Positions 1 through 5,566 of a stretch of DNA of 11,376 nt are shown here, piece by piece. Every line of letters begins with the position of its first letter. The first letter of the stretch is position 1. Under the pieces are notes generated by a model, which saw nothing but the letters and a program-made list of their open reading frames with translations, did no database searches and was not told where the DNA came from. The position numbers were made by a program, and so were the translations under genes. Origin of the DNA: Nitrospirota bacterium (GTDB taxonomy: Bacteria > Nitrospirota > Thermodesulfovibrionia > Thermodesulfovibrionales > JdFR-88); contig JAKAGP010000019.1 of the NCBI GenBank assembly GCA_021825785.1, forward strand, positions 1-11,376. The letters run 5' to 3'.

Positions 1-1280
1 ATATTGGTCAACAGTTTTTCATACATCACACGCTCATGGGCGGCATGCTGGTCCAGAAGCGTTACGCCTCCGCCTTCACTATAGGCATAGAACATCTCGC
101 CAAGCCTGATGAAAACGCGTGCCTTTTTAAATTCCTGCTCAAAAAACAGCTCTTCCGACACGATCAGGGCCGGAGGACTGATGCCGTTTCCTTCCTGATA
201 TCCCGAAGCCGAAAAAGGCCCGTTTGCCCGCCTTTCACCGCCTGCATTTACAGACCCGTTTTCAGCGCCCGGCCCGCCCGGCAAACTCACCCCGCCGGAA
301 AAATACGCCTCCCCAGCCGCCGCCCTTATTGACCGGTAGATCGCGTCTTTGTCCTCAAAACGGACCTCTTCTTTTTGCGGATGGACATTCACATCCAGAG
401 CGCCTGGCACGGTCTCGATATATATGAAAAAGACCGGGTGTCTGCCTGAGGGCATACCAGGGATTGCCCCGTATACGGCGTGCCCAAGAGATGGGTCTTT
501 TACAGGCCTTCCGTTTACGAATATGAACTGGTGGCTGCGCGAGCCCCTCCAGTTGCCTTCTTTAGATAGAAAAATATGCAGGCTGAGCCTGTCTTTTTGG
601 CAGATTTGCTCCACGAGCCCTTCAACAAATTGCCCCCCGTATATCTGCGATATCCTCTCCTTAAGGCCGGATGCCCTCTCCAACTCCATGTTCAGCCTTC
701 CGTCAATATGGAGGGAAAATCCCGTGCAGGGGTGCGCCAGGGCCTGTTTCGTAAGGACATTTATGATGTGGAAATTCTCCGAGGAATCGGACTTGAGGAA
801 TTTCTTGCGCGCGGGGGTGTTAAAAAATAAATCCCTGACCTCCACCTTTGTCCCCGACGCAGGCGATGGCCTGGTCTCGATTATCTGTCCTGCTTTGGCC
901 TCTATACGGACCCCTTCGGAAGCCCCTTTTGGGGCTGTTACAAGCGTAAGCTCCGAGACGGAGGCGATGGAAGGCAACGCCTCTCCCCTGAAGCCAAGCG
1001 TCCTGATGCCAGACAGGTCCTCCCCGGTTTCAAGTTTGCTCGTTGCGTGCCGGTCAAGGCTCAACAGGGCGTCGCCTATGTCCATGCCCTCCCCGTCGTC
1101 CATGACAGAGATGAGCCTTTTGCCCCCTTTTTTCACCTCCGCCCGGATTATTGAGGCGCCCGCGTCTACGGAATTTTCGATAAGCTCCTTCAGGGCGGAG
1201 GCCGGTCTTTCAACCACCTCCCCTGCCCGGAGCCTGTCGGCTATGTCAGGTGGAAGTACTTTTATTTTTCCCATGTACAT
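1..1280 (-). CDS. mutL: DNA mismatch repair protein MutL (3' end beyond window)
   Basis: MutL is the ATP-dependent matchmaker of mismatch repair, acting with MutS. The reverse strand translates without a frameshift into the GHKL ATPase domain. Counting from the Met at 1274, the catalytic Glu30 and Mg-binding Asn34 lie in KELIENS, Asp59 in DDGEGM, and GFRGEAL at 94-100, followed by NTPARKKF. A short linker (roughly residues 325-385) leads to the C-terminal domain, which opens with the intact endonuclease motif DQHA-x2-E-x4-E from Asp408. By family knowledge this predicts a metal-dependent nicking MutL of the kind used without MutH. About 424 codons are present; the remaining C-terminus is off the left edge. 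Two in-frame Met codons compete (1280 and 1274); GGGGTGA at 1291-1297 is 10 nt from the first and 16 nt from the second, so I prefer 1280. It follows the kinase gene by 10 nt and is probably co-transcribed with it. Confidence 0.95.
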   Translation of the reverse strand, partial: MYMGKIKVLPPDIADRLRAGEVVERPASALKELIENSVDAGASIIRAEVKKGGKRLISVMDDGEGMDIGDALLSLDRHATSKLETGEDLSGIRTLGFRGEALPSIASVSELTLVTAPKGASEGVRIEAKAGQIIETRPSPASGTKVEVRDLFFNTPARKKFLKSDSSENFHIINVLTKQALAHPCTGFSLHIDGRLNMELERASGLKERISQIYGGQFVEGLVEQICQKDRLSLHIFLSKEGNWRGSRSHQFIFVNGRPVKDPSLGHAVYGAIPGMPSGRHPVFFIYIETVPGALDVNVHPQKEEVRFEDKDAIYRSIRAAAGEAYFSGGVSLPGGPGAENGSVNAGGERRANGPFSASGYQEGNGISPPALIVSEELFFEQEFKKARVFIRLGEMFYAYSEGGGVTLLDQHAAHERVMYEKLLTN

Positions 1281-1290
1281 AGATTCTAAA

Positions 1291-1839
1291 TCACCCCTGC
1301 CGCCTTTTGGCAAGTCTCCTTAAAAGGCTGTCGATCTGGCGGGCGGACTCCATGATGCCTGTGCGGTCCGTCTCTATTACGAGTTCCGGGTTTTGGGGTT
1401 CCTCGTAAGGGGCGGAAACCCCAGGGACCGGCCAGCCCTTTTTCGCCTTTGCATAGATGCCTGCGGGTGCGCCCCTTCTTCTGGACCTCTTTTTTTCCCT
1501 CTCCATTGAAATTTCAAGCGGGCACTTCAGGTAGACCTCAGCGAAAGGGGACATCTCAGACCTTGCCAGTTCGCGCCATCTGCGCAGGTTTCCGGTCGCA
1601 TCGATCGCCACGTCGTGTCCAAGGTCCGAGAGGGTCTTTGCCGTATACACAAGCGAGCGGTAGATGATTTCCCTCTCCGTTTCCGAGTAGGACGGCTTTG
1701 GTGTGGCGATCTTCCTTAGCTCATCCATCTTGAGGACCACCAGGCGGGGGCGTATCTTTTGAAGCGCACCGGCAATGACGCTTTTACCGCTTCCCGGAAG
1801 CCCGGTAATCCAGATGACCTTTCCTTTTGCCCTTATCAC
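1291..1839 (-). CDS. P-loop kinase related to adenylylsulfate (APS) kinase
   Basis: 182-residue cytoplasmic nucleotide kinase. Visible features: Walker A GLPGSGKS (residues 13-20), a KMDELR segment (38-42) like the LDGDNVR of CysC, a helix resembling the APS-kinase lid region, and a C-terminal PAGIYAKAKKG...VPGVSAPYEEP stretch (125-148) that matches the APS-kinase substrate loop (FTGIDSPYE). The central strand reads AIDATGN (78-84) where true CysC has the FISP motif with its serine; DAT(N) is typical of AAA_33-type predicted kinases. APS phosphorylation is therefore likely by family but not certain, and no other sulfate assimilation gene is nearby. The start is GTG at 1839; an in-frame TAA sits immediately upstream (1842-1840), so no earlier start is possible. 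No Shine-Dalgarno is seen. It is the first gene of a kinase-mutL pair. Confidence 0.85.
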   Translation of the reverse strand: MIRAKGKVIWITGLPGSGKSVIAGALQKIRPRLVVLKMDELRKIATPKPSYSETEREIIYRSLVYTAKTLSDLGHDVAIDATGNLRRWRELARSEMSPFAEVYLKCPLEISMEREKKRSRRRGAPAGIYAKAKKGWPVPGVSAPYEEPQNPELVIETDRTGIMESARQIDSLLRRLAKRRQG

Positions 1840-1845
1840 TTAAGA

Positions 1846-1874
1846 ATTCTATCTGTTGCCATCCACGGTTGCAA
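1846..1874 (-). promoter_or_regulatory. Candidate promoter for the kinase-mutL pair
   Basis: On the minus strand, TTGCAA (1874-1869) is followed after 17 bp by TAGAAT (1851-1846), four of six and five of six matches to the sigma-70 consensus. Transcription would begin at or next to the GTG start codon (1839), which implies a leaderless mRNA and fits the absence of a ribosome binding site. Based on consensus matching only. Confidence 0.4.
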
Positions 1875-1877
1875 CCG
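1866..1877. promoter_or_regulatory. Perfect 12-bp palindrome, possible operator
   Basis: CGGTTGCAACCG is its own reverse complement and lies in the divergent spacer between the kinase gene and the phosphatase gene, overlapping the -35 box of the candidate minus-strand promoter. A dimeric repressor could bind here, but no regulator is encoded in the window and chance cannot be excluded for a single 12-bp site. Confidence 0.3.
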
Positions 1878-1912
1878 AATTTACTGCCACGGGCAACGCA
1901 TATATCGTTTTT

Positions 1913-1940
1913 TTGACTCAGGCGAAAAAGGCCTTATTTT
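1913..1940 (+). promoter_or_regulatory. Candidate promoter for the phosphatase gene
   Basis: TTGACT (1913-1918) and TATTTT (1935-1940) are separated by 16 bp. The -35 is a five of six match and the -10 a four of six match. Initiation near 1947 would leave a leader of about 22 nt before the ATG at 1969. Confidence 0.35.
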
Positions 1941-1968
1941 TCCTGCCCGGATTGATTTAAAATGGAGT

Positions 1969-2565
1969 ATGGAGATAACTCAGAGACCTAAAAAGAGACG
2001 GCGGATCTTTCTTGCCGTATTTATCGTTCTTTTGATTCCGGCCGGGTATTTTGGGGCGGTATTTGGAAACGGGAATTTTCATGCGGTTACGCCCGGAGAG
2101 GCGTACAGGTGCGACCAGCCAGGCTACGGACAGCTTGAAGATTATCTTAAAACTTACCACATCAGAAGCATCTTTAATCTGCGCGGAAGAAACGCAGGCG
2201 ATAAATGGTACAAGGATGAGATAAAGTTCAGCGAGGCCAACGGGGTCAGGCATTACGATATAGCGCTTTCGGCATCGTCTGAACCCGACCGCCAGCAGGT
2301 GCAGGAGATCCTGAACGCATTCAGGACCGCTCCAAGGCCTGTGCTTATCCATTGCAAATCGGGGGCTGACAGGTCGGGGCTTGTCTCGGCCATGTGGAAA
2401 ATGGTGATCGATAAAGAACCGAAGGCCGAGGCCGGCAGGGAGCTTTCGATCCGGTACGGGCATATGCCCATTGGAAGCACAACCGCCATGGACCGTTTTT
2501 TCGAGGCCTGGAACCCTTCCGCGGCATCCTTAAACAATTCATCAGGCACGACAGCCCATCCGTAA
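1969..2565 (+). CDS. Membrane-anchored tyrosine/dual-specificity-type phosphatase
   Basis: 198-residue cysteine-dependent phosphatase. The P-loop HCKSGADRSG (128-137) gives the nucleophile Cys129 and phosphate-binding Arg135 of the C-x5-R signature. Upstream, GEAYRCDQP (43-51) and the strand SIFNLRG (67-73) match the pattern of Siw14-like and related atypical dual-specificity phosphatases. An N-terminal basic run (KKRRR, 8-12) followed by one hydrophobic segment (about 13-32) predicts a single membrane anchor with the basic side in the cytoplasm, placing the catalytic domain outside the cytoplasmic membrane. Substrate could be phosphoprotein, phosphoinositol-like compound or a lipid phosphate; the sequence does not decide. 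The frame is open upstream to 1759, but that part overlaps the opposite-strand kinase gene and looks non-coding, so ATG 1969 is chosen although its ribosome binding site is poor (GGAG only 1 nt upstream). Confidence 0.85.
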   Translation: MEITQRPKKRRRIFLAVFIVLLIPAGYFGAVFGNGNFHAVTPGEAYRCDQPGYGQLEDYLKTYHIRSIFNLRGRNAGDKWYKDEIKFSEANGVRHYDIALSASSEPDRQQVQEILNAFRTAPRPVLIHCKSGADRSGLVSAMWKMVIDKEPKAEAGRELSIRYGHMPIGSTTAMDRFFEAWNPSAASLNNSSGTTAHP

Positions 2566-2636
2566 AAAATTCATTAAAATGAACCCCCCGAGGCAAGCCG
2601 CAGGGTATCTGTTTTGAACTCTGAACCCCTCTTGTT

Positions 2637-2725
2637 GTCATTCCCGCAAGTGAAGGGACTGGTCCCGAAGCGCGTCGGGAATCCTTCCGAAAGACGGGGA
2701 AAGATTCCGGACAAGCCGGAATGAC
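2637..2725. repeat. Intergenic palindromic (REP/MITE-like) element
   Basis: The element is bounded by the inverted pair GTCATTCC (2637-2644) and GGAATGAC (2718-2725). Inside are ATTCCCG (2640-2646) with CGGGAAT (2676-2682), the near-palindrome GGGACTGGTCCC (2655-2666), and a perfect 7-bp hairpin ATTCCGG-ACAAG-CCGGAAT (2704-2722). This nested structure, ending in GTCATTCC-type termini, is typical of non-coding repetitive extragenic elements. I see no encoded protein. It lies between the phosphatase gene and the promoter of the flavoprotein operon. Confidence 0.6.
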
Positions 2726-2761
2726 GACGTAGTAATGCAACGTTAGAATTTATTTATGCAA

Positions 2762-2790
2762 CTGACAGCTTAACTGCGGTTCCATAAAAT
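2762..2790 (+). promoter_or_regulatory. Candidate promoter of the flavoprotein operon
   Basis: CTGACA (2762-2767) and TAAAAT (2785-2790) are five of six matches to the -35 and -10 consensus with an ideal 17-bp spacer. An alternative -10, TATTAT (2796-2801), lies just downstream without a good -35. Located about 35 bp before the first gene. Confidence 0.45.
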
Positions 2791-2813
2791 GGTAATATTA
2801 TAAAACCGGACTA

Positions 2814-2820
2814 AGGAGGA
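2814..2820 (+). promoter_or_regulatory. Ribosome binding site that selects the ATG start of the flavoprotein
   Basis: AGGAGGA is a near-perfect Shine-Dalgarno. The frame also offers GTG at 2821, directly against this site, but ATG at 2824 has the better spacing of 4 nt from GGAGG, so translation most likely starts at 2824. Confidence 0.7.
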
Positions 2821-2823
2821 GTG

Positions 2824-4041
2824 ATGAATTCTGTTTCGCTAAAACCGGATGTCTACTGGGTAGGGGTAATAGACTGGGCCATCAGGGATTTTCATGGATA
2901 CATCACTCCCAAGGGCTCCACATACAACAACTACCTTATTGCCGATGAGGAACCCGCTTTAATCGACGGCGTGAAGCTTGAGTTCGTGGACCAGTCCATA
3001 CAGAACATTCAGGCCCTCATGGAACCTTCAAAAATAAAACACCTGATCGTAAACCATATAGAGCCGGACCATGGCGGCGGGCTCTCAAGACTCATGGAGC
3101 TTATGCCGGGGGTGCCTGTTTACTGCACGCAGAAAGGCAAGGACGGACTTGCCCGTTACCACGACACAAGCAGGTGGAATTTTAAGGTGGTCAAGACCGG
3201 AGACCGGCTTAAAATAGGCAAGCGCACCCTCCTTTTCATTGAGACCCCGATGATCCACTGGCCGGATTCCATGATGACCCTTTCCATCGAAGACGGCATC
3301 CTGTTTTCTCAGGACGGTTTCGGGCAGCACCTGGCAAGCTCCCAGCGGTTTGACGACGAGTTTGTAGCCTGTGCTTCCGAAGCGGAGCTTGAGGACTCCG
3401 TCTGGGATTATTACGCAAACATTCTTATGCCCTTTGGAGGGCTTATAAAGAACAAGATGGAAGAGATTACGAGGCTCGGGGTCCCCATTGACATGATAGC
3501 CCCGGACCACGGCATAATCTGGCGCAAGAGGCCCGAAAGGGTGCTCGATATGTACCGGAACATGGCAAACGGCAAAACGGATGAGCGCGTGGTGATAATT
3601 TACGACACCATGTGGGGCGGCACAGGGCAGATGGCCCAGCCCATAATGCAGGGATTAAAGGAAGAGGGGATGGACTGCAGGGTCATAAAACTCCGCGCCA
3701 CTCCGCTTTCGGTTGCCATAAAGGAATTCTGGAGGGCCAGAGGGTGCCTGCTTGGCTCCCCGACCCTGAACAATAACCTGTTTCCCTATGTGGCGGAATT
3801 TCTTGTCTATCTTAAGGGCTTAAGACCGAAAGACCGTATAGTCAGCGCATTTGGCAGTTACGGATGGGCCGGGGGGGCCGTAAAACTGTCCCTTGAAGAG
3901 TTCAAAAGCATGAAGCTCGATGTATTCGGCGACACGCTTTCAACCAATTACCGGCCCTCTTACGGAGAGCAGAAGGATGCATTCGAGTTTGGCAGAAAAT
4001 TCGCCCTGGCAACGAGGGAATTTCACAAAAGGTACGCATGA
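2824..4041 (+). CDS. fprA: A-type flavoprotein (flavodiiron protein, FprA/ROO family)
   Basis: 405-residue cytoplasmic flavodiiron protein, a family that reduces O2 to water and/or NO to N2O using electrons from rubredoxin or other carriers. The N-terminal metallo-beta-lactamase-like domain (about 1-250) keeps all diiron ligands: His78, Glu80, Asp82 and His83 in NHIEPDHGG, His145 in MIHWPDS, Asp164 in SQDGFG and His229 in APDHG. The C-terminal domain (about 255-400) is a flavodoxin fold opening with VVIIYDTMWGGTGQMA, the FMN phosphate loop. Length matches the simple class A members without a fused rubredoxin. It heads an operon and overlaps the next gene by four bases (ATGA), so the two flavoproteins are translationally coupled. 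Whether O2 or NO is the main substrate cannot be read from sequence. The symbol follows the family name. Confidence 0.95.
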   Translation: MNSVSLKPDVYWVGVIDWAIRDFHGYITPKGSTYNNYLIADEEPALIDGVKLEFVDQSIQNIQALMEPSKIKHLIVNHIEPDHGGGLSRLMELMPGVPVYCTQKGKDGLARYHDTSRWNFKVVKTGDRLKIGKRTLLFIETPMIHWPDSMMTLSIEDGILFSQDGFGQHLASSQRFDDEFVACASEAELEDSVWDYYANILMPFGGLIKNKMEEITRLGVPIDMIAPDHGIIWRKRPERVLDMYRNMANGKTDERVVIIYDTMWGGTGQMAQPIMQGLKEEGMDCRVIKLRATPLSVAIKEFWRARGCLLGSPTLNNNLFPYVAEFLVYLKGLRPKDRIVSAFGSYGWAGGAVKLSLEEFKSMKLDVFGDTLSTNYRPSYGEQKDAFEFGRKFALATREFHKRYA

Positions 4042-4628
4042 AAACCGCTGTTTTCATGGGCAGCCCCAGGGTAAAAGGAAATACGCAGCTCCTGCTTGAA
4101 GAGGCCGTGCGCGGAGCCACGGAGAAAGGGGCCGAAATCACCCTTTTTGAACTGAACAAGATGAACATAAGGGGATGCCAGGACTGCGGCGGTTGTGTCG
4201 AGACCGGCGAATGTATTGTAAAAGACGACATGGAAAAGGTCTATTCCGCCATAAGGGAATCATCCAGGTTCATTCTTGCTTCCCCCATATATTTTGCCGG
4301 CGTGAGCGCCCAGGCAAAGACGATGATAGACCGGTGCCAAAGCTTCTGGCATGAAAAGTACATGCTTAAAAGACCCCTGCCGCAGGGCCCAGATGGACGG
4401 GCAGGGCTTTTCCTGTCGGTTGGGGGCATGGGCAGGGCCGAAGGCAAGGACTGTTCGGAAGCAACAGCCAAGTCTTTTTTCAGGACGATAAGCGTCCTGA
4501 ACCATAAAATGTTGTGCTACCTGGGGGTGGACGCGAGAGGCGATATTTTGAAACGTCCGGCGGCTTTGAAAGAGGTTTATGAGGCCGGCAGGGCTCTTAT
4601 GAAAATTCCGGTTTCAGATAAACAATAA
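4038..4628 (+). CDS. Iron-sulfur flavoprotein (Isf-like, NADPH-dependent FMN reductase fold)
   Basis: 196-residue flavodoxin-like redox protein. FMN-binding loop GSPRVKGNT lies at 8-16 and the second flavin loop ASPIYFAGVSAQAK at 81-94. Between them is the compact cluster motif C-x2-C-x2-C-x5-C (Cys47, Cys50, Cys53, Cys59), the arrangement that binds the [4Fe-4S] cluster in archaeal and anaerobic bacterial Isf proteins. Isf proteins pass electrons from ferredoxin via the cluster to FMN and have been linked to O2 and peroxide reduction. The start codon overlaps the stop of the flavodiiron gene, so the product may serve as, or connect to, the electron donor of that enzyme; this is inference. 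No rubredoxin is encoded in the window. It is followed 14 nt later by the carboxymuconolactone-decarboxylase-fold gene. Confidence 0.9.
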   Translation: MKTAVFMGSPRVKGNTQLLLEEAVRGATEKGAEITLFELNKMNIRGCQDCGGCVETGECIVKDDMEKVYSAIRESSRFILASPIYFAGVSAQAKTMIDRCQSFWHEKYMLKRPLPQGPDGRAGLFLSVGGMGRAEGKDCSEATAKSFFRTISVLNHKMLCYLGVDARGDILKRPAALKEVYEAGRALMKIPVSDKQ

Positions 4629-4630
4629 TA

Positions 4631-4636
4631 AGGAGG
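4631..4636 (+). promoter_or_regulatory. Strong ribosome binding site for the third operon gene
   Basis: AGGAGG lies 6 nt before ATG 4643. The next Met is only two codons further, and the spacing favours the first. Confidence 0.7.
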
Positions 4637-4642
4637 CCCGTC

Positions 4643-4954
4643 ATGGAAATGAAGGAACTGCCTGAGCATTACAGCCACCTGAAAGAAAAATTCCCGGATT
4701 TCTTCTCCGCGCTTGAGGACCTGGGCCGCAAGGCCAAAAGCGCAGGGCCGCTTGACCAAAAGACTGTGGAGTTATTACAGCTTGCGGCCGCTGCCGCGGT
4801 GCGTTCCGAAGGGGCTGTCCACTCGCATGCAAGACGCGCGCTTGAGGCCGGGGCCTCTCAAGAGGAGCTGTACCATGCGCTTCTGGCCGTAACAAGCACT
4901 ATCGGGTTTCCAACCGTCGCAGCCGCCCTCTCCTGGATAAAAGACGTTATTTAA
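4643..4954 (+). CDS. Carboxymuconolactone decarboxylase (AhpD-fold) family protein lacking redox cysteines
   Basis: 103-residue all-helical protein of the CMD/AhpD fold. The recognisable core is RSEGAVHSHARRALEAGAS (54-72), followed by ELYHALLAVTSTIGFPTVAAALSW, which matches the conserved end of the family domain. Members acting as peroxidase-reducing disulfide proteins carry C-x2-C before the histidine; here that stretch reads EGAVHSH (56-62) and the protein has no cysteine at all, so thiol-based AhpD chemistry is ruled out. Glu56, His60 and His62 remain as possible acid-base or ligand residues. The reaction is unknown. As last gene of the flavodiiron operon it probably contributes to oxidative or nitrosative stress handling or to a small-molecule conversion, but this rests on position only. 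Confidence 0.85.
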   Translation: MEMKELPEHYSHLKEKFPDFFSALEDLGRKAKSAGPLDQKTVELLQLAAAAAVRSEGAVHSHARRALEAGASQEELYHALLAVTSTIGFPTVAAALSWIKDVI

Positions 4955-5005
4955 AAATAGAAGCAAGCCCCAACTTTTAAGAAGACAAACCGTTTTTTTT
5001 GTGAG

Positions 5006-5104
5006 AAACTGTTTTAAGGAAAAGGCGAGCCCTTTTCCCGTGCAGTCCTTTCCGGCAGTTTAAAAAATTTTTTCAATAAACCCAACTCATTTTTTAAAAG
5101 GGGG
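5006..5104 (+). promoter_or_regulatory. Structured leader with mutually exclusive pairings before two small genes
   Basis: The 154-bp spacer 4955-5108 holds an outer stem AAACTG (5006-5011) with CAGTTT (5056-5061) and an inner perfect 8-bp hairpin GGAAAAGG (5018-5025), loop CGAGC, CCTTTTCC (5031-5038). GGAAAAGG can instead pair with CCTTTCC (5047-5053) with one bulge, and CCCTTTT (5030-5036) is complementary to AAAAGGG (5096-5102), which overlaps the ribosome binding site of the next gene. An A6T6 tract sits at 5062-5073. These competing pairings could gate translation. I do not recognise a known riboswitch class, and no intrinsic terminator is evident for the upstream operon. Confidence 0.3.
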
Positions 5105-5108
5105 CCCG

Positions 5109-5351
5109 ATGAATATTAAAGCCCTTGCGGAAGCCGTTATTCTCCAGTCTCTTGAAGACCTCTGGAACGCTGCACATAGAAGTGAAAGCATTGAATTTTT
5201 TTCAGGAGAAGGTTTTGATTATTACGCCGGTATCGCGGGGCTTGGTGCCAGGGAAAAGGAGGAACTCCTTTCGATCTTCGGCGCGCACATGGAGGAATTA
5301 AAGCTGATGGCAGCCGAACAAACCGAGGTTTTCACCGGAGATCCCAAATAG
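5109..5351 (+). CDS. Small protein of unknown function (80 residues)
   Basis: Not recognised as a named family. The protein is acidic and predicted largely helical, without signal peptide, membrane segment or metal-binding cysteines. Residues 13-44 (SLEDLW...ESIEFFSGEGFDYYAGIAGLG) loosely resemble small proteins of mobile elements and bacterial genomes that pair an EDL helix with an FF-x-GEGF segment; this is an impression. The ribosome binding site is AAGGGGG (5098-5104), which can pair fully with the anti-Shine-Dalgarno if one G-U wobble is allowed, 4 nt from the ATG. The stop codon TAG is directly followed by the ATG of the next gene, so the pair is almost certainly co-translated. Real-gene support comes from the ribosome site, coupling and absence of a competing frame. 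Confidence 0.7.
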   Translation: MNIKALAEAVILQSLEDLWNAAHRSESIEFFSGEGFDYYAGIAGLGAREKEELLSIFGAHMEELKLMAAEQTEVFTGDPK

Positions 5352-5555
5352 ATGCTTTTTTTAAGAAAAGGGCTTGTGCTTAAACACACTGACAAAAGAA
5401 AAAAAGGCGTTGTCATAGATTGGGGCACAACGGGGGCCAAGTACCGCAAATATGTGCTTTCAAAAAGGGAACTGGCTGATGCGGTAAGGGTATGGACGGG
5501 AGAACGGATAGAGATATGGCCGCTGGCCCACGTTTTTTTTGAGGAAGTTAATTAA
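5352..5555 (+). CDS. Small basic protein of unknown function (67 residues)
   Basis: Not recognised. The N-terminal half (about 5-35) alternates short beta-prone stretches (GLVLKH, KGVVIDW, KYRKYVLS) with a basic loop KRKK (16-19), and the C-terminal half is IEIWPLAHVFFEEV, rich in aromatic and hydrophobic residues. A small beta-barrel of SH3 or KOW type that could bind nucleic acid or a protein is conceivable, but this is inference from composition. There are no cysteines, no signal peptide and no membrane helix. The ATG abuts the stop of the preceding gene (TAGATG) and a GGAG lies 11 nt upstream, which points to translational coupling. Only 11 bp separate it from the convergent fabD gene, and no terminator is visible between them. 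Confidence 0.65.
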   Translation: MLFLRKGLVLKHTDKRKKGVVIDWGTTGAKYRKYVLSKRELADAVRVWTGERIEIWPLAHVFFEEVN

Positions 5556-5566
5556 AGAATGTAAAC

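Noticed and set aside
349..1323. Long plus-strand open frame of 324 codons
   Set aside because: It lies opposite mutL, whose minus-strand translation shows all GHKL motifs. The plus-strand product is serine/proline-rich with no recognisable domain, as expected for a shadow frame.
1759..1968. Upstream 70-codon extension of the phosphatase frame
   Set aside because: It overlaps the opposite-strand kinase gene, has no family similarity, and precedes a typical basic-plus-hydrophobic N-terminus starting at 1969.
1962..1991. Nine-codon open frame starting at ATG 1962, overlapping the phosphatase start
   Set aside because: No ribosome binding site and no distinctive codon content; a leader peptide cannot be supported.
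2637..2725. CRISPR or attachment site reading of the palindromic spacer
   Set aside because: There are no regularly spaced identical repeats, no integrase or tRNA gene nearby, and the structure fits an extragenic palindromic element better.
5018..5073. Intrinsic terminator for the flavoprotein operon
   Set aside because: The 8-bp hairpin is followed by CGTGCAG, not a T run; the T6 at 5068-5073 is separated from any strong stem, and the T8 at 4993-5000 has no GC-rich stem before it.
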